From: Candidatus Heimdallarchaeota archaeon
GTDB taxonomy: Archaea > Asgardarchaeota > Heimdallarchaeia > Heimdallarchaeales > Kariarchaeaceae
NCBI GenBank assembly: GCA_030149205.1
Contig: JASBSB010000001.1
Coordinates: forward strand, 260,357-324,356
DNA length: 64,000 bases
Reading direction: 5' to 3'
Notes under the pieces: model-generated
Database searches by the model: none
Told to the model about the DNA's origin: nothing
The model's input: the letters and a program-made list of their open reading frames with translations, nothing else
Position numbers and translations under genes: made by a program
In this document: positions 47,596 to 57,384 of the stretch, one piece after another
How the letters are laid out: each line of letters opens with the position of its first letter
How positions within the stretch are numbered: the stretch's first letter is position 1

Positions 47596-48342
47596 TTGAA
47601 ATCTTACTATATTTCTTTATTGTCGTTGACACTCTTATTCAGTTTGTTTAGCAGTTCAATTGTTGTCACTGGATCGAGTACAAATCTCTTCTATTCGGTA
47701 ATGAACACCTACAAGAGTGATGGAATTATTTCAAAGGGAGAGTACCCCACCTTAATTAATATCCCGGATCAGAGGACTGGAACTATTTTTACAACTTTAG
47801 CATGGGGGCATAACTTAACTCATGTGTTTATTGGTATAATGACCATTGGAACTGGATTTGTTGGTTTTGGAATGAATAAGGTTGGTCAAGGAATGGCTGG
47901 AGCTGAAATGATTATTGCAAGTGTGACTGGAGGTAAAATTGATATCAATAATTACATAGGAACAGGACATGTTAAACCCACTTTAAGTTCCACCCAATAT
48001 CAATCTTTAAGCAGCGCGAGTGGTTCTATCCAGAAGGGAAATGTGACGGTAGAATTTATTCTGCCTATGAAAGGGAACCAGGGAACATCAAGTCATGATT
48101 GGAAGGTTGGTCAAACTGAGGGCTTTTTTATAGCTGCTCACAAAACAAGTACCCTAATAACTTACCATACCTGGCATTCTAACCTGTTATCAGTAAAAAT
48201 TGAGGATAAAGGTGTAACACCTGCCTCACCGATTTTAAGTCTCAAGAACAATTCGCCTTTAATTTGGGGGTTGGTTTTGATATCACTAACAATAATGACA
48301 TCAGTTAGGAAAAAACTCTTAAATAAAAACAGGATAAATTAA
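47596..48342 (+). CDS. Secreted/membrane-anchored DOMON-like domain protein
   Basis: Signal peptide, 'GFVGFGMNKVGQGMAGAEMIIASVTGGKIDINNYIGTGHVKPTL' DOMON-type pattern, C-terminal TM plus Lys/Arg tail. TTG start. Confidence 0.7.
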   Translation: MKSYYISLLSLTLLFSLFSSSIVVTGSSTNLFYSVMNTYKSDGIISKGEYPTLINIPDQRTGTIFTTLAWGHNLTHVFIGIMTIGTGFVGFGMNKVGQGMAGAEMIIASVTGGKIDINNYIGTGHVKPTLSSTQYQSLSSASGSIQKGNVTVEFILPMKGNQGTSSHDWKVGQTEGFFIAAHKTSTLITYHTWHSNLLSVKIEDKGVTPASPILSLKNNSPLIWGLVLISLTIMTSVRKKLLNKNRIN

Positions 48343-48361
48343 ATGTTGTGGGTGGTAATTT

Positions 48362-49969
48362 ATGAGTAGTATAACAGATGAGATAAACCAGTCTGTTACT
48401 CGTACCATTTTAATCATGCTTGCAATTCTGATAGGAACTGCGGTTGTTATCATTAAACAGCTTGAAAACTTATCATGGACGGATGCAATTTACTTCACAA
48501 TTGTGACTATATCGACAGTTGGGTTTGGGGACATTTACCCAAAGCACCCCCTAACAAAAATTGTGGTCATAGTTTTAATTATTTCAGGAATTACCAGTAT
48601 AGCTATCATTTCTCAGGCAATAGTTGACACTCTAATTAAAAACCGGTTACAAAAATTAGAGGAGTTACCTTCAAAGCCCTTGGAATTAAAAAATCATGTT
48701 GTTGTTGCAGGATATTCCTCCATTGGAAAGTTGTTAGTGAAACTTCTGAAACAAAGAGGATTTGAGGTGGTAGTGGTAGATATAAGAGAGCAACGATTCA
48801 GAGAAGCTACCATTTCAAACAAAAATACGATTAAAGGCGATATTTCAAGTGTTATATTACTATCTTTGTTAAGCTTGGAGCAATCTGCTGGAATATTTCT
48901 GACAATGGATAACGATAACTTGGTAATCAAAACCACTGTGGTTCTTAAAAATCTGTACCCTAACCTTCCGATCATTGCAGAAGTTGATTCATTAGAAGTT
49001 TTTAACATTCGTGATGTAATTGAACTTGATTATGCTGTGAGTGTCCAAAATGCAATAAAAAGAATTCTCGATGTTGATTTATTCCACCCCCCAATTCAAC
49101 TTCTTTCTCCAGGGGTTGAAGAGGTTGACAAAGAGGGAAAATACAAATTTTTTATGGTTCCTGATAAATTTATAATGGAAGACGTTTTTTCTGATTATTT
49201 AGAATTAGGAAGACTCAGTCTTAGAACCAGAAGTTTTTATCCATCAAGTTCAGATAGCTTTGACATCAGATCAAATCGCAAAGTAATTGCCATACCCGTT
49301 GAGGATGTTATAAAGAACAGAGCATTGCTTGTACCTAAAAATGAAGAATTAGCTCATGAGAAGATAATTTTAGCTGGATTCCCAGAATATCTCGTCGAAT
49401 TGATTGACAGTTATGATTTTGATAAACAAGATATATTGGTTCTAAGCAATTCTGAAATTGATTTTAAGAATGCTGAGGATCACAGATATAGGGCGATAAG
49501 ATGGGACATATCACAGAGTAAAGAGATAACCAAACAATATGTAACTGATAATTCTCTAATCGTTTTGACATGGGGAAATATTGCAGATTCGTTAGTATTA
49601 ATTTCAACTGCTCATAAAGAGAAGAGCAATACTCACATTATTCAATTAGCAGACCTTGATGAAGAAATAGAACCTTACATCCATTCTGGTGCAACAACGG
49701 TCATTTTACATAAGCATTTGATAGCAGGAAGACTCTTACAATCATTTATTGCTCATCACCAACTTGCTTCATCAGTGATATTCTCAAATGGTCACCTTTT
49801 TGAAATTGATGTTGTAACTAACGATCAATATGAAGGAAAATCAATAGAGGGTCTAGAAAAAGAGGGATTACAAATTCTAAGTTTGATCAGAAACGGAAAA
49901 TCAATAGACTTTTATAAGAAATTCCGGTTAAAGGTTGAGGATGTTGCATTAGTCTTTATCGCTGACTAG
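48362..49969 (+). CDS. Two-TM potassium channel with RCK (TrkA-N) domains
   Basis: Selectivity filter 'TVGFGD'; 'HVVVAGYSSIGKLLVKLLKQRGFEVVVVDIREQRF' Rossmann; further RCK-like region and TrkA-C-like end. Confidence 0.9.
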   Translation: MSSITDEINQSVTRTILIMLAILIGTAVVIIKQLENLSWTDAIYFTIVTISTVGFGDIYPKHPLTKIVVIVLIISGITSIAIISQAIVDTLIKNRLQKLEELPSKPLELKNHVVVAGYSSIGKLLVKLLKQRGFEVVVVDIREQRFREATISNKNTIKGDISSVILLSLLSLEQSAGIFLTMDNDNLVIKTTVVLKNLYPNLPIIAEVDSLEVFNIRDVIELDYAVSVQNAIKRILDVDLFHPPIQLLSPGVEEVDKEGKYKFFMVPDKFIMEDVFSDYLELGRLSLRTRSFYPSSSDSFDIRSNRKVIAIPVEDVIKNRALLVPKNEELAHEKIILAGFPEYLVELIDSYDFDKQDILVLSNSEIDFKNAEDHRYRAIRWDISQSKEITKQYVTDNSLIVLTWGNIADSLVLISTAHKEKSNTHIIQLADLDEEIEPYIHSGATTVILHKHLIAGRLLQSFIAHHQLASSVIFSNGHLFEIDVVTNDQYEGKSIEGLEKEGLQILSLIRNGKSIDFYKKFRLKVEDVALVFIAD

Positions 49970-51418
49970 AGAACCTTCAACTAATTCTCCAATTCTCAAA
50001 ATTTCTTTGAATGCATAATCAATATCACTTACTAATGTTCGATGATTGGTGATAGCCATTCGTAATGAGAAGTTTCCACGAAGATTTGTTGAAGAAATTA
50101 TAAAATTACCCTCCTCATGTATCCTAAACAATAATTCTCTGTTAAAACCATCGATATCTAATTTTATTGCTGGTAGATATCTGAAGCAAATTATATTCAG
50201 TGAGACAGGCGCTAAGAGTTCTAACTTGTGAGAGTTTTTTATGAGTTGACCCATATGATTTGCCTCTTCAATATTTTTTTCAATAAGAGATTGAAATCTT
50301 TCAACCCCTATTTCTTGCAATGCAAACCAAACCTTTAGTGCTCTAAAAGATCTCGACAGCTGGATACCGTATTCAGTGAACCAATGACCCCCACCCATCA
50401 TACCTCGTACATCTCCTCTCAAATAATCAGGTCTTGAGGAAAATGACTTGAGGTGTGTTAATTCGTCTTTTATAAAAACACATCCCACATCATATTGCAT
50501 GTAAAACCATTTATGTAAGTCAAAGGCAACTGAATCTGCTTCACGTATCAAATTAGTATAACTCTCATATTTAGGAACTAATGAACTCATCATTCCAAAT
50601 GCTGCATCAATGTGCAGCCAGATTCCTTCTTCCTTACATAGTTGAGATATTTCACCTAAATCATCGAAAGCTCCTGTGTTTACCGTACCAATGTTTGCAA
50701 TAACACAAACCGGTTTAAGTCCTGTGTTTCTATCTTTAAGAATCTGATTTTTAAGCGCTGAAACGTCCATTGAGAAATCAGGCAGGCTTTTTATATATCT
50801 TATAAACTTCCTTCCAATTCCTAGGAGTTCTATTGCTTTTGTTATAGAGGAATGTGCTTGATCAGAACAATAAAATACCATTTGTTTAGATTGCTCCTTT
50901 ATTCCATGAATTCTAATATCAGAATCAGACATGGCATATCTAGCAGCAGTTAAACCAATGAGATTCGCTTCAGAACAGCCTCCAGTTAATACTCCTGAAG
51001 ACTCGGCTGGTAAAGGAAATATCTGTTTAAGGGTAGATAAGACCTGTCTTTCAAGATAAAGACCGATATGGTCTCTACCCCCATTATTAATATTTAGTGT
51101 TGCAGTTAAGAAAGAGGATAACAATCCGGATGGAAGTCCAGTGCCATTAACCCATCCCCAAAATCGTGGATGAATATTGCCACCATGATATGGTTTAATC
51201 TCTTTTAGAAAGGTCTGATATAATTCATCATAATTTTTCGGTTCTGCAGAAAGAGGAAATTTTAATTTTTCTTTTAGATCCTCTGGAACAGGATCCCAAG
51301 CGTTCTCCTGTCGAATATGTTGCAAAAATTCAACCATGTCATCTACCGCTCTGTGCAAAACCGACTGTAAGTCACCCCAATCTTCTGGATCTCCAGTTAA
51401 GCTTCCAAATTCAGACAA
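49949..51418 (-). CDS. PLP-dependent group II decarboxylase (aromatic-amino-acid/glutamate decarboxylase-like)
   Basis: 'HPRFWGWVNGTGLPSGLLSSFLTATLN', 'GVLTGGCSEANLIGLTAAR', 'WLHIDAAFGMMSSL', 'SVAFDLHKWFYMQYDVGCVFIKD' (PLP Lys). Confidence 0.9.
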   Translation of the reverse strand: MSEFGSLTGDPEDWGDLQSVLHRAVDDMVEFLQHIRQENAWDPVPEDLKEKLKFPLSAEPKNYDELYQTFLKEIKPYHGGNIHPRFWGWVNGTGLPSGLLSSFLTATLNINNGGRDHIGLYLERQVLSTLKQIFPLPAESSGVLTGGCSEANLIGLTAARYAMSDSDIRIHGIKEQSKQMVFYCSDQAHSSITKAIELLGIGRKFIRYIKSLPDFSMDVSALKNQILKDRNTGLKPVCVIANIGTVNTGAFDDLGEISQLCKEEGIWLHIDAAFGMMSSLVPKYESYTNLIREADSVAFDLHKWFYMQYDVGCVFIKDELTHLKSFSSRPDYLRGDVRGMMGGGHWFTEYGIQLSRSFRALKVWFALQEIGVERFQSLIEKNIEEANHMGQLIKNSHKLELLAPVSLNIICFRYLPAIKLDIDGFNRELLFRIHEEGNFIISSTNLRGNFSLRMAITNHRTLVSDIDYAFKEILRIGELVEGSLVSDKD

Positions 51419-51562
51419 TAAGATAGGAAAATTTTTCTAAAATTTAATGGTTTATTAACATTCTAAAGGAATTAAATTATTTTTTCTTAAGATTTGCAAC
51501 ACTATTGTATGTTATCTATTTTATTCTGAAAAGCTTTTTAGTTTCGCATTTCATTAATTTTT

Positions 51563-51877
51563 ATGGATGTAAATTACGATGAAAAATTAAACTATTTAAT
51601 AGAAAAATTACATGAAATCGTAATGGTAGACAATATAATTTCTGAGGATGAAGAGGCTCTACTAGAGGTAATTCGATCATTAATTGATAATTTTAAAGTC
51701 TCTGATTCAAACCTTTCAGAAATAGCAGAAGAGAGAAAAACAGCGTTTCATAAGCTTATAACAGCATTAGAGGATGACTCTCTAACAGTTGCTGAGATGG
51801 ATGATCTAATATCTGAAGATGAAATCGCAATGTTAGGGTATCTCTTTAAGGAGTTATCAGATCTAAAGAATACTTAA
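51563..51877 (+). CDS. Small acidic helical protein of unknown function
   Basis: 104-aa ORF with two similar 'ISEDEEALLEVI' / 'ISEDEIAMLGYL' segments. Confidence 0.55.
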   Translation: MDVNYDEKLNYLIEKLHEIVMVDNIISEDEEALLEVIRSLIDNFKVSDSNLSEIAEERKTAFHKLITALEDDSLTVAEMDDLISEDEIAMLGYLFKELSDLKNT

Positions 51878-51904
51878 TGCGGAATCCAACTTAATCGGTA
51901 TGAT

Positions 51905-52783
51905 TTATAACCTGATGATATTAAATTTAGTTAGCGTTATTAAGAACATAAAAACCCCAATACCAAAGAAAATCCCAACTAATATACGTTCAACCATTTC
52001 CTTTGGGATGAACGAAGACAATTTCCCGCCTATCTGCCCCCCAATAATTACTCCAGGTATGGTGAATAAGAGAAGACCCCATGGAATACTATTGACTCCA
52101 GCTAACACAACATCGGTTGCAGAACTTACTAAAACTACTGTAACTACCACAACGACAGAGGTTCCAGCTGCCACTGGCATTGGTAATTTAAAACGACCCC
52201 TCAAATTTGAAATTACAGACTCACCTATCCCTACAGAAATCATCCCTGTAAACAATCCACCAATACCGGTGGACACCAAACCGAAATTGTCATGATTTAA
52301 ACACACGTAATGCTCTTCACCCTTATAATCTTTTATTACTTTGTTTTTCTTATACCCATGAAGGAAACAAATTTGGTCAGCATTAGCTTTCTCTTTGTTA
52401 GCTAAAAGAATAAAGAAAGCTAAAACTATAATGACAAATGCAAATATCCCTATTAGATATTTTCCCTCTACAATTCTTTTCAAAAATGTACCAATAATTG
52501 CTAAGGGAATGGAGAGAAGAAGATAATACTTTGCTGTTTCAAAATCTATTGTTTTTCTTTTTATATAAGAACTCAATCCTGAAGAAAATCCTGCTAATTC
52601 GGTTAATAATGCTGCTCCAAATGCATCTGCTGGAGTTAAAGGAGTGACTTTTACTAAGGGAAACAGTAAAAGAAAAACAGGAGCAAAAAATGTAGCTCCT
52701 CCAATCCCAAAAGTCATAGCCAATGTTGCTACAACTATAGAAAGCGGAAACATAAACCAGTATTCAAAAAACATTATTCTCAT
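51905..52783 (-). CDS. TauE/SafE-family (DUF81) membrane permease
   Basis: 'IGGATFFAPVFLLLFPLVKVTPLTPADAFGAALLTELAGFSSGL', 'GIGGLFTGMISVGIGE', 'IPGVIIGGQIGGKLSSFIP'. Confidence 0.85.
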   Translation of the reverse strand: MRIMFFEYWFMFPLSIVVATLAMTFGIGGATFFAPVFLLLFPLVKVTPLTPADAFGAALLTELAGFSSGLSSYIKRKTIDFETAKYYLLLSIPLAIIGTFLKRIVEGKYLIGIFAFVIIVLAFFILLANKEKANADQICFLHGYKKNKVIKDYKGEEHYVCLNHDNFGLVSTGIGGLFTGMISVGIGESVISNLRGRFKLPMPVAAGTSVVVVVTVVLVSSATDVVLAGVNSIPWGLLLFTIPGVIIGGQIGGKLSSFIPKEMVERILVGIFFGIGVFMFLITLTKFNIIRL

Positions 52784-52902
52784 TTAAGAATGATTTACAT
52801 TCCATTTATAACCTAAGTAATATTTTTAAGATATAGAGACTATATTGATGTCGGATATATTTATTCAATCTCATCGTATCATTAAAATCTATAATAGTTC
52901 TT

Positions 52903-54048
52903 CTAAACGTTTTCAAAATTGAATTTGAATCCTGATTTAACCTTCTCTATTAAAGGGGGTATCACATTTTTATAATCATCAACAATACCGTAATCAGCTA
53001 CACTGAATATTCTTGCATTGGGATCTGTGTTAATTGCAATGACCTTTCTGGAACTCTGCATACCCATTAAATGTTGAATAGCACCTGAAATCCCTACTGC
53101 CACATACAGCTTAGGATGAACAGTTTTACCTGTTTGTCCAATTTGATGGTCATGTGAAATGTAACCAGCGTTAACTGCAGCTCTTGAGGATCCCAATTCG
53201 ACTTTCTGTCCATTCTCGCGAATTGCATCTACTAATTCTTGTAACATCACAAAACCATCTTTCCCAATTCCTTTACCGCCAGATATGATAATATCAGCTT
53301 TATCTAACTCCAGCCGATCAGCTTCGTTCTCAAAAGATAATACTTCAGTTTTCCAATCTTCATCAGTGAAATTTGGTGTAAACAGAATGACCTCTCCCTT
53401 CCGGGTGGTGTCTGGCTCTAATGGTCTAAATACACCCGGTCGTACCGTTGCGCTTTGAGGATAAGTCCAAGGTCCAATAATTGTTGCCAATTTACTTTCT
53501 CCAAATGAAGGTCTTATCATTAAAAATGCTGTTGGGAATCGCTGGTTTTGTTTTCTGCTTATGTATTGACCTACATCAAGCTGAGTACAATCTGCTGAAA
53601 GTCCAACATGCAACCTAGAAGCACACCTTGGGGCTAAACTTCTCCCCAATGCTGTTGCTGTGTAGATCATAATTTCAGGATTTATTTCTTTTATTGCCTC
53701 GGTTACAGCTCTGGCATAAGGAAGGTCTCGGTAATATTCTAACCTGTCATCTGAAATCACATAAACTTTATCCGCACCATGAGAAATCAAGGTATCTGCG
53801 TGTTTTTCCGCGTTTTTTCCAATCACAATGGATGTGACTGTTTGATCATCTATCTTTGAAGATATTCTCCTAGCTTCACCTAAAATCTCTAAAGCAGCTG
53901 GGTGAAGGTCTTCTCCAATGGTTTGAGCCCAAGTAGCTATCCCTTTTGCCCCGTTTCTTAGATCGACTATTGGAACTTTAGCATCTAACTCAGCTCTTCT
54001 TCTTGCTCTTTCATCATCTTCACTCATTTTAGGAAACCTCCACATCAC
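52903..54048 (-). CDS. etfA: Electron transfer flavoprotein alpha subunit (FixB)
   Basis: C-term FAD domain 'IISGGKGIGKDGFVMLQELVDAI', 'ELGSSRAAVNAGYISHDHQIGQTGKTVHPKLYVAVGISGAIQHLMGMQSSRKVIAINTDPNARIFSVADYGIVDDY'. Confidence 0.94.
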   Translation of the reverse strand: MMWRFPKMSEDDERARRRAELDAKVPIVDLRNGAKGIATWAQTIGEDLHPAALEILGEARRISSKIDDQTVTSIVIGKNAEKHADTLISHGADKVYVISDDRLEYYRDLPYARAVTEAIKEINPEIMIYTATALGRSLAPRCASRLHVGLSADCTQLDVGQYISRKQNQRFPTAFLMIRPSFGESKLATIIGPWTYPQSATVRPGVFRPLEPDTTRKGEVILFTPNFTDEDWKTEVLSFENEADRLELDKADIIISGGKGIGKDGFVMLQELVDAIRENGQKVELGSSRAAVNAGYISHDHQIGQTGKTVHPKLYVAVGISGAIQHLMGMQSSRKVIAINTDPNARIFSVADYGIVDDYKNVIPPLIEKVKSGFKFNFENV

Positions 54049-54838
54049 TTTCTGCTGAATTAAATGTCTCTAAAAGCTTGTTCACGCTTTCTTGGGGTGT
54101 TTTCTCATTAAAGAGCATAACTGGAGGTCTGTTAATAACCACATTTAGAACCCTAGAAACGATTGTTGGTGAACCTGAAAGCCCAACTTCTTCCTTTGAT
54201 AGTCCGATATCAGCAACACTTACAATTTTTACCTCCTTGTTGACTGCTTTTAAAGATGCATTAAGACTTGGACCACGGGGAGTATTTGCTTCTTTTGTAA
54301 TTGATAGCATAACAGGTAAAGGTACATCAAAAGATTCATACCCACCTTCAATCAATCTCCTTACCTTAAGGGAGTTTTCCAACAATTCTATTTTATCAAC
54401 ATAACATACCTGATATAAGCCAAGATGCTCTGCAACTTGAGGTCCAACATGAGCTGTATCCCCGTCTATGGTCTGTAACCCTGCAAATAAAACATCAAAG
54501 GGTGATACAAATGTCTTAATGGTCTCACTTAGAGCCACAGCTGTAGCCCAAGTATCTGACCCGGCTAATAACCTGTCTGAAAGAAGATAAGCTTCATCTG
54601 CACCCCTTCTTAGGGCTTCATTTAGTGATTGTTGAGCGTTAGGTGGCCCCATACTCACTACACTAACCTTCCCGCCTACCTTGTCTCTAAGCTTCAAGGC
54701 TTCTTCTAATGCATTTTGACAGTAGGGGTTCATCATTGATTTCCCACTACGATCCATCATTCCATCAGCCTTGGTTTTCATAGCCTTAGGTACAGGAACC
54801 TGTTTTATCATAACTACAATATGAAGGTCTTTTAACAA
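54029..54838 (-). CDS. etfB: Electron transfer flavoprotein beta subunit (FixA)
   Basis: 'HIVVMIKQVPVP', 'MNPYCQNALEEALKLRDKVGGKVSVVSMGPPNAQQSLNEALRRGADEAYLLSDRLLAGSDTWATA', 'GLQTIDGDTAHVGPQVAEHLG'. Confidence 0.93.
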   Translation of the reverse strand: MLKDLHIVVMIKQVPVPKAMKTKADGMMDRSGKSMMNPYCQNALEEALKLRDKVGGKVSVVSMGPPNAQQSLNEALRRGADEAYLLSDRLLAGSDTWATAVALSETIKTFVSPFDVLFAGLQTIDGDTAHVGPQVAEHLGLYQVCYVDKIELLENSLKVRRLIEGGYESFDVPLPVMLSITKEANTPRGPSLNASLKAVNKEVKIVSVADIGLSKEEVGLSGSPTIVSRVLNVVINRPPVMLFNEKTPQESVNKLLETFNSAESDVEVS

Positions 54839-54962
54839 TTAACTCACACCTAATTTTTCATATTATCAAAATTCTTTTGTTTTTTATGTCGATCGAAATA
54901 CACACATTGAAATTTTTAACTAATTATTTTAAATTATACAGACATATAATATTTTTAAATAA

Positions 54963-55478
54963 TTAGACACCTTTAATTTGCTGAAGAACATGCCCTAAAA
55001 ATTCCATCAAAAGGTGAACCCCATCTTCCACTGCGTTTGGGGAACCAGGGAGAGCAACGATAACAGATTCTTGTGTAACTCCAGCAATCGCCCTACCTAT
55101 CAACCCGAATCCACCTATTTTTTCGTAAGACACTTTTCTAAATTGTTCACCAAACCCAAGGACTTCCTTCTCAATAATTGCTTTTACAGCTTCGTAGGTT
55201 ACATCTCTTTTCGAAACTCCGGTCCCACCCACTAACAATACTAGATCTACTCCTCTCAGTAAATCTGACTCAATTTTTGTCTGTAAAGAGGGTAAGTCAT
55301 CTGGGAGGTAATCTAAGTTTGTTCTTCCTAAACCATATTCACTTAATAATTCAAGTGCTCTTTCTCCACTCTCATCGTGAACGACCAGTTCGGGATCATT
55401 AAACAAGGAGTCACTAACAATAGTCACTGTGGAGTTTATTGAGGTCATATCTACAGTCTCGTGAGTTTTCCAGACCAT
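54963..55478 (-). CDS. moaB: Molybdenum cofactor biosynthesis protein MoaB/MogA family
   Basis: 'TIVSDSLFN', 'VDLVLLVGGTGVSKRDVTYEAVKAIIEKEVLGFGEQFR', 'VIVALPGSPNAVEDGVHLL'. Confidence 0.87.
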   Translation of the reverse strand: MVWKTHETVDMTSINSTVTIVSDSLFNDPELVVHDESGERALELLSEYGLGRTNLDYLPDDLPSLQTKIESDLLRGVDLVLLVGGTGVSKRDVTYEAVKAIIEKEVLGFGEQFRKVSYEKIGGFGLIGRAIAGVTQESVIVALPGSPNAVEDGVHLLMEFLGHVLQQIKGV

Positions 55479-55802
55479 CTATAATATTGAAGAACTAACC
55501 TTTATTACTTTTATCTAAGTAACTTACAAAGTATTTGGTTTGAAATTTGAGAGTTATTTTTGTTGGATAAAACTAGAGAACTAACTAGTTTACTTCATAC
55601 GATTGTAAATTCTGTTTCATAATTCAAACAATTTCTGACTGGCTTCATTAAAAAATTAGACATTAGAAAATTTTGTCAAAGAAATCAAGCAATAAAATTT
55701 GGATGGTGAAGTATTATTTTAATATAAAATAATTAATCTGCAAGTTAATTGAAAGTTTATAGACATCAGATTGATGACTAAAACTCAAAGGAGCTAATTT
55801 AA

Positions 55803-56924
55803 ATGTCACAAGCAACTAAAGGATTAGAAGGAGTAGTAGCAGCTCAATCAAAACTCGGGAAAGTGGACGGAGCGAATGGCAAATTATGGTACTGTGGGTA
55901 CCCAATTGAGGTTTTGGCTGAAAAATCAACCTTTGAAGAGGTTGCATTTCTTTTGCTAAAACAGCGGCTTCCAAGTTCAGCAGAATTAGAAGACCTCAAA
56001 GGGTATATAGCAAGAAACAGACCATTGACGATGACGGAAATTGACATTCTTCATAAAATCCCTTCTGACTCAGACACTATGTCAGTATTAAGAACTATGG
56101 TTTCCTTTGTGGGACATACTGATCCAGATGCGGAAAAGGAGGGAAGTGATTATGATTACCGCAAAGCATTACGTCTGATTGGAAAAATCACGAGTATTAT
56201 AACATCCTGGGAAAGAATAAGGAATGGTCAAGAACCTGTGTCTCCAAAAGCTACCCTTAGCACGGCCGGTAACATATTATACATGTTAAGAGGAACAGAA
56301 CCAAAGAAGGAGGAGGTGAAGATCCTAGACATCATGTTGATTTTACACGCAGAGCATGGCTTAAATGCAAGTACCTTTGCTGCAAGGGTAGCAACCGCAA
56401 CATTAAGTGATTTGTATTCTGCTGTAACAGCTGCTGTGGGTACTTTAAAGGGGAGGCTTCATGGTGGTGCAAACGCACGAGTTATGGAAATGCTTATTGC
56501 AATAGGTAGTGAAGAAAATGCAGAAGCTTTTGTGTCAAAAGCCTTTGAAAACCATGAAAAAGTTATGGGGATGGGTCACAGAGTATACAAGGTTACAGAC
56601 CCAAGAGCTGAGATCTTAGTCGGACTTGCAAAGGAATTTATTGGAGCAGACAACAAATTTTTAAACATTGCCTATAAGGTTAGAGATGCAACTCATGCCA
56701 GAAAACCGAACCTATACCCTAATGTTGATTTCTTCAGTGGATCTATTTATTATTACATGGGTATTCCATTGGATCTATATACAGCACTATTTGCACAGGC
56801 CAGAGTATCAGGTTGGGCAGCACATAGCATTGAACAGAGAGAAAACAACAGATTGATACGACCTTTAGCAGAATACATAGGTGAACTTGACAAGCCATGG
56901 ATTCCTATCGAAGATAGAAAATAA
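55803..56924 (+). CDS. gltA: Citrate synthase (2-methylcitrate synthase-like family)
   Basis: 'LWYCGYPIEVLAEKSTFEEVAFLLL', 'HAEHGLNASTFAARVATATLSDLYSAVTAAVGTLKGRLHGGANARVMEML', 'MGMGHRVYKVTDPRAEIL', 'RVSGWAAHSIEQR'. Upstream 'aaaggagc' SD-like motif. Confidence 0.94.
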   Translation: MSQATKGLEGVVAAQSKLGKVDGANGKLWYCGYPIEVLAEKSTFEEVAFLLLKQRLPSSAELEDLKGYIARNRPLTMTEIDILHKIPSDSDTMSVLRTMVSFVGHTDPDAEKEGSDYDYRKALRLIGKITSIITSWERIRNGQEPVSPKATLSTAGNILYMLRGTEPKKEEVKILDIMLILHAEHGLNASTFAARVATATLSDLYSAVTAAVGTLKGRLHGGANARVMEMLIAIGSEENAEAFVSKAFENHEKVMGMGHRVYKVTDPRAEILVGLAKEFIGADNKFLNIAYKVRDATHARKPNLYPNVDFFSGSIYYYMGIPLDLYTALFAQARVSGWAAHSIEQRENNRLIRPLAEYIGELDKPWIPIEDRK

Positions 56925-56972
56925 TTATTAATTTAGCCATATAAATATAAATTCATAATATACAACATAAAC

Positions 56973-57185
56973 ATGGATATTGAAGAAAAAACAGACGGAT
57001 TGATGTCGATAGTCACTGAAGGGTACGAGGTTATTGAAAAAGTTGTAAAAGCCTCAGGAAGTTCCGGAAGAGTCTATCTACCTTCAGAATGGGTGGGGTC
57101 AATCGTGAAGATAATAAGAGTTACTCCACTAAAAAGAAGTGAAGAACAAAATATTGGTGTTCCTACTAAAGAGTCAGACAATTGA
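56973..57185 (+). CDS. DUF2080-like small protein
   Basis: 'YEVIEKVVKASGSSGRVYLPSEWVGSIVKIIRV' matches the short archaeal DUF2080 (AbrB-like) pattern. Confidence 0.65.
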   Translation: MDIEEKTDGLMSIVTEGYEVIEKVVKASGSSGRVYLPSEWVGSIVKIIRVTPLKRSEEQNIGVPTKESDN

Positions 57186-57382
57186 AAAAAATTTTGAGAT
57201 GGGGAATTGTGATATTATTTTTATTCACACTCCTTATTGAATCCAATGCTCAGAACAATTCACCTGTGTTTCCGGTTGAAGAAAGAATAGCTCAACATAC
57301 AACCTTTTCAACATTAGCCTTTATCGGGATTGTGACAATAGTTTTGCTGAAAAGGAAACAGAGATCAAGAGAGAGAAAGTGA
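57182..57382 (+). CDS. Small membrane protein (signal/anchor plus second TM)
   Basis: TTG start overlapping the previous stop by 4 nt; 'ILRWGIVILFLFTLLIESNA...TTFSTLAFIGIVTIVLLKRKQRSRERK'. Confidence 0.5.
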   Translation: MKKILRWGIVILFLFTLLIESNAQNNSPVFPVEERIAQHTTFSTLAFIGIVTIVLLKRKQRSRERK

Positions 57383-57384
57383 TC

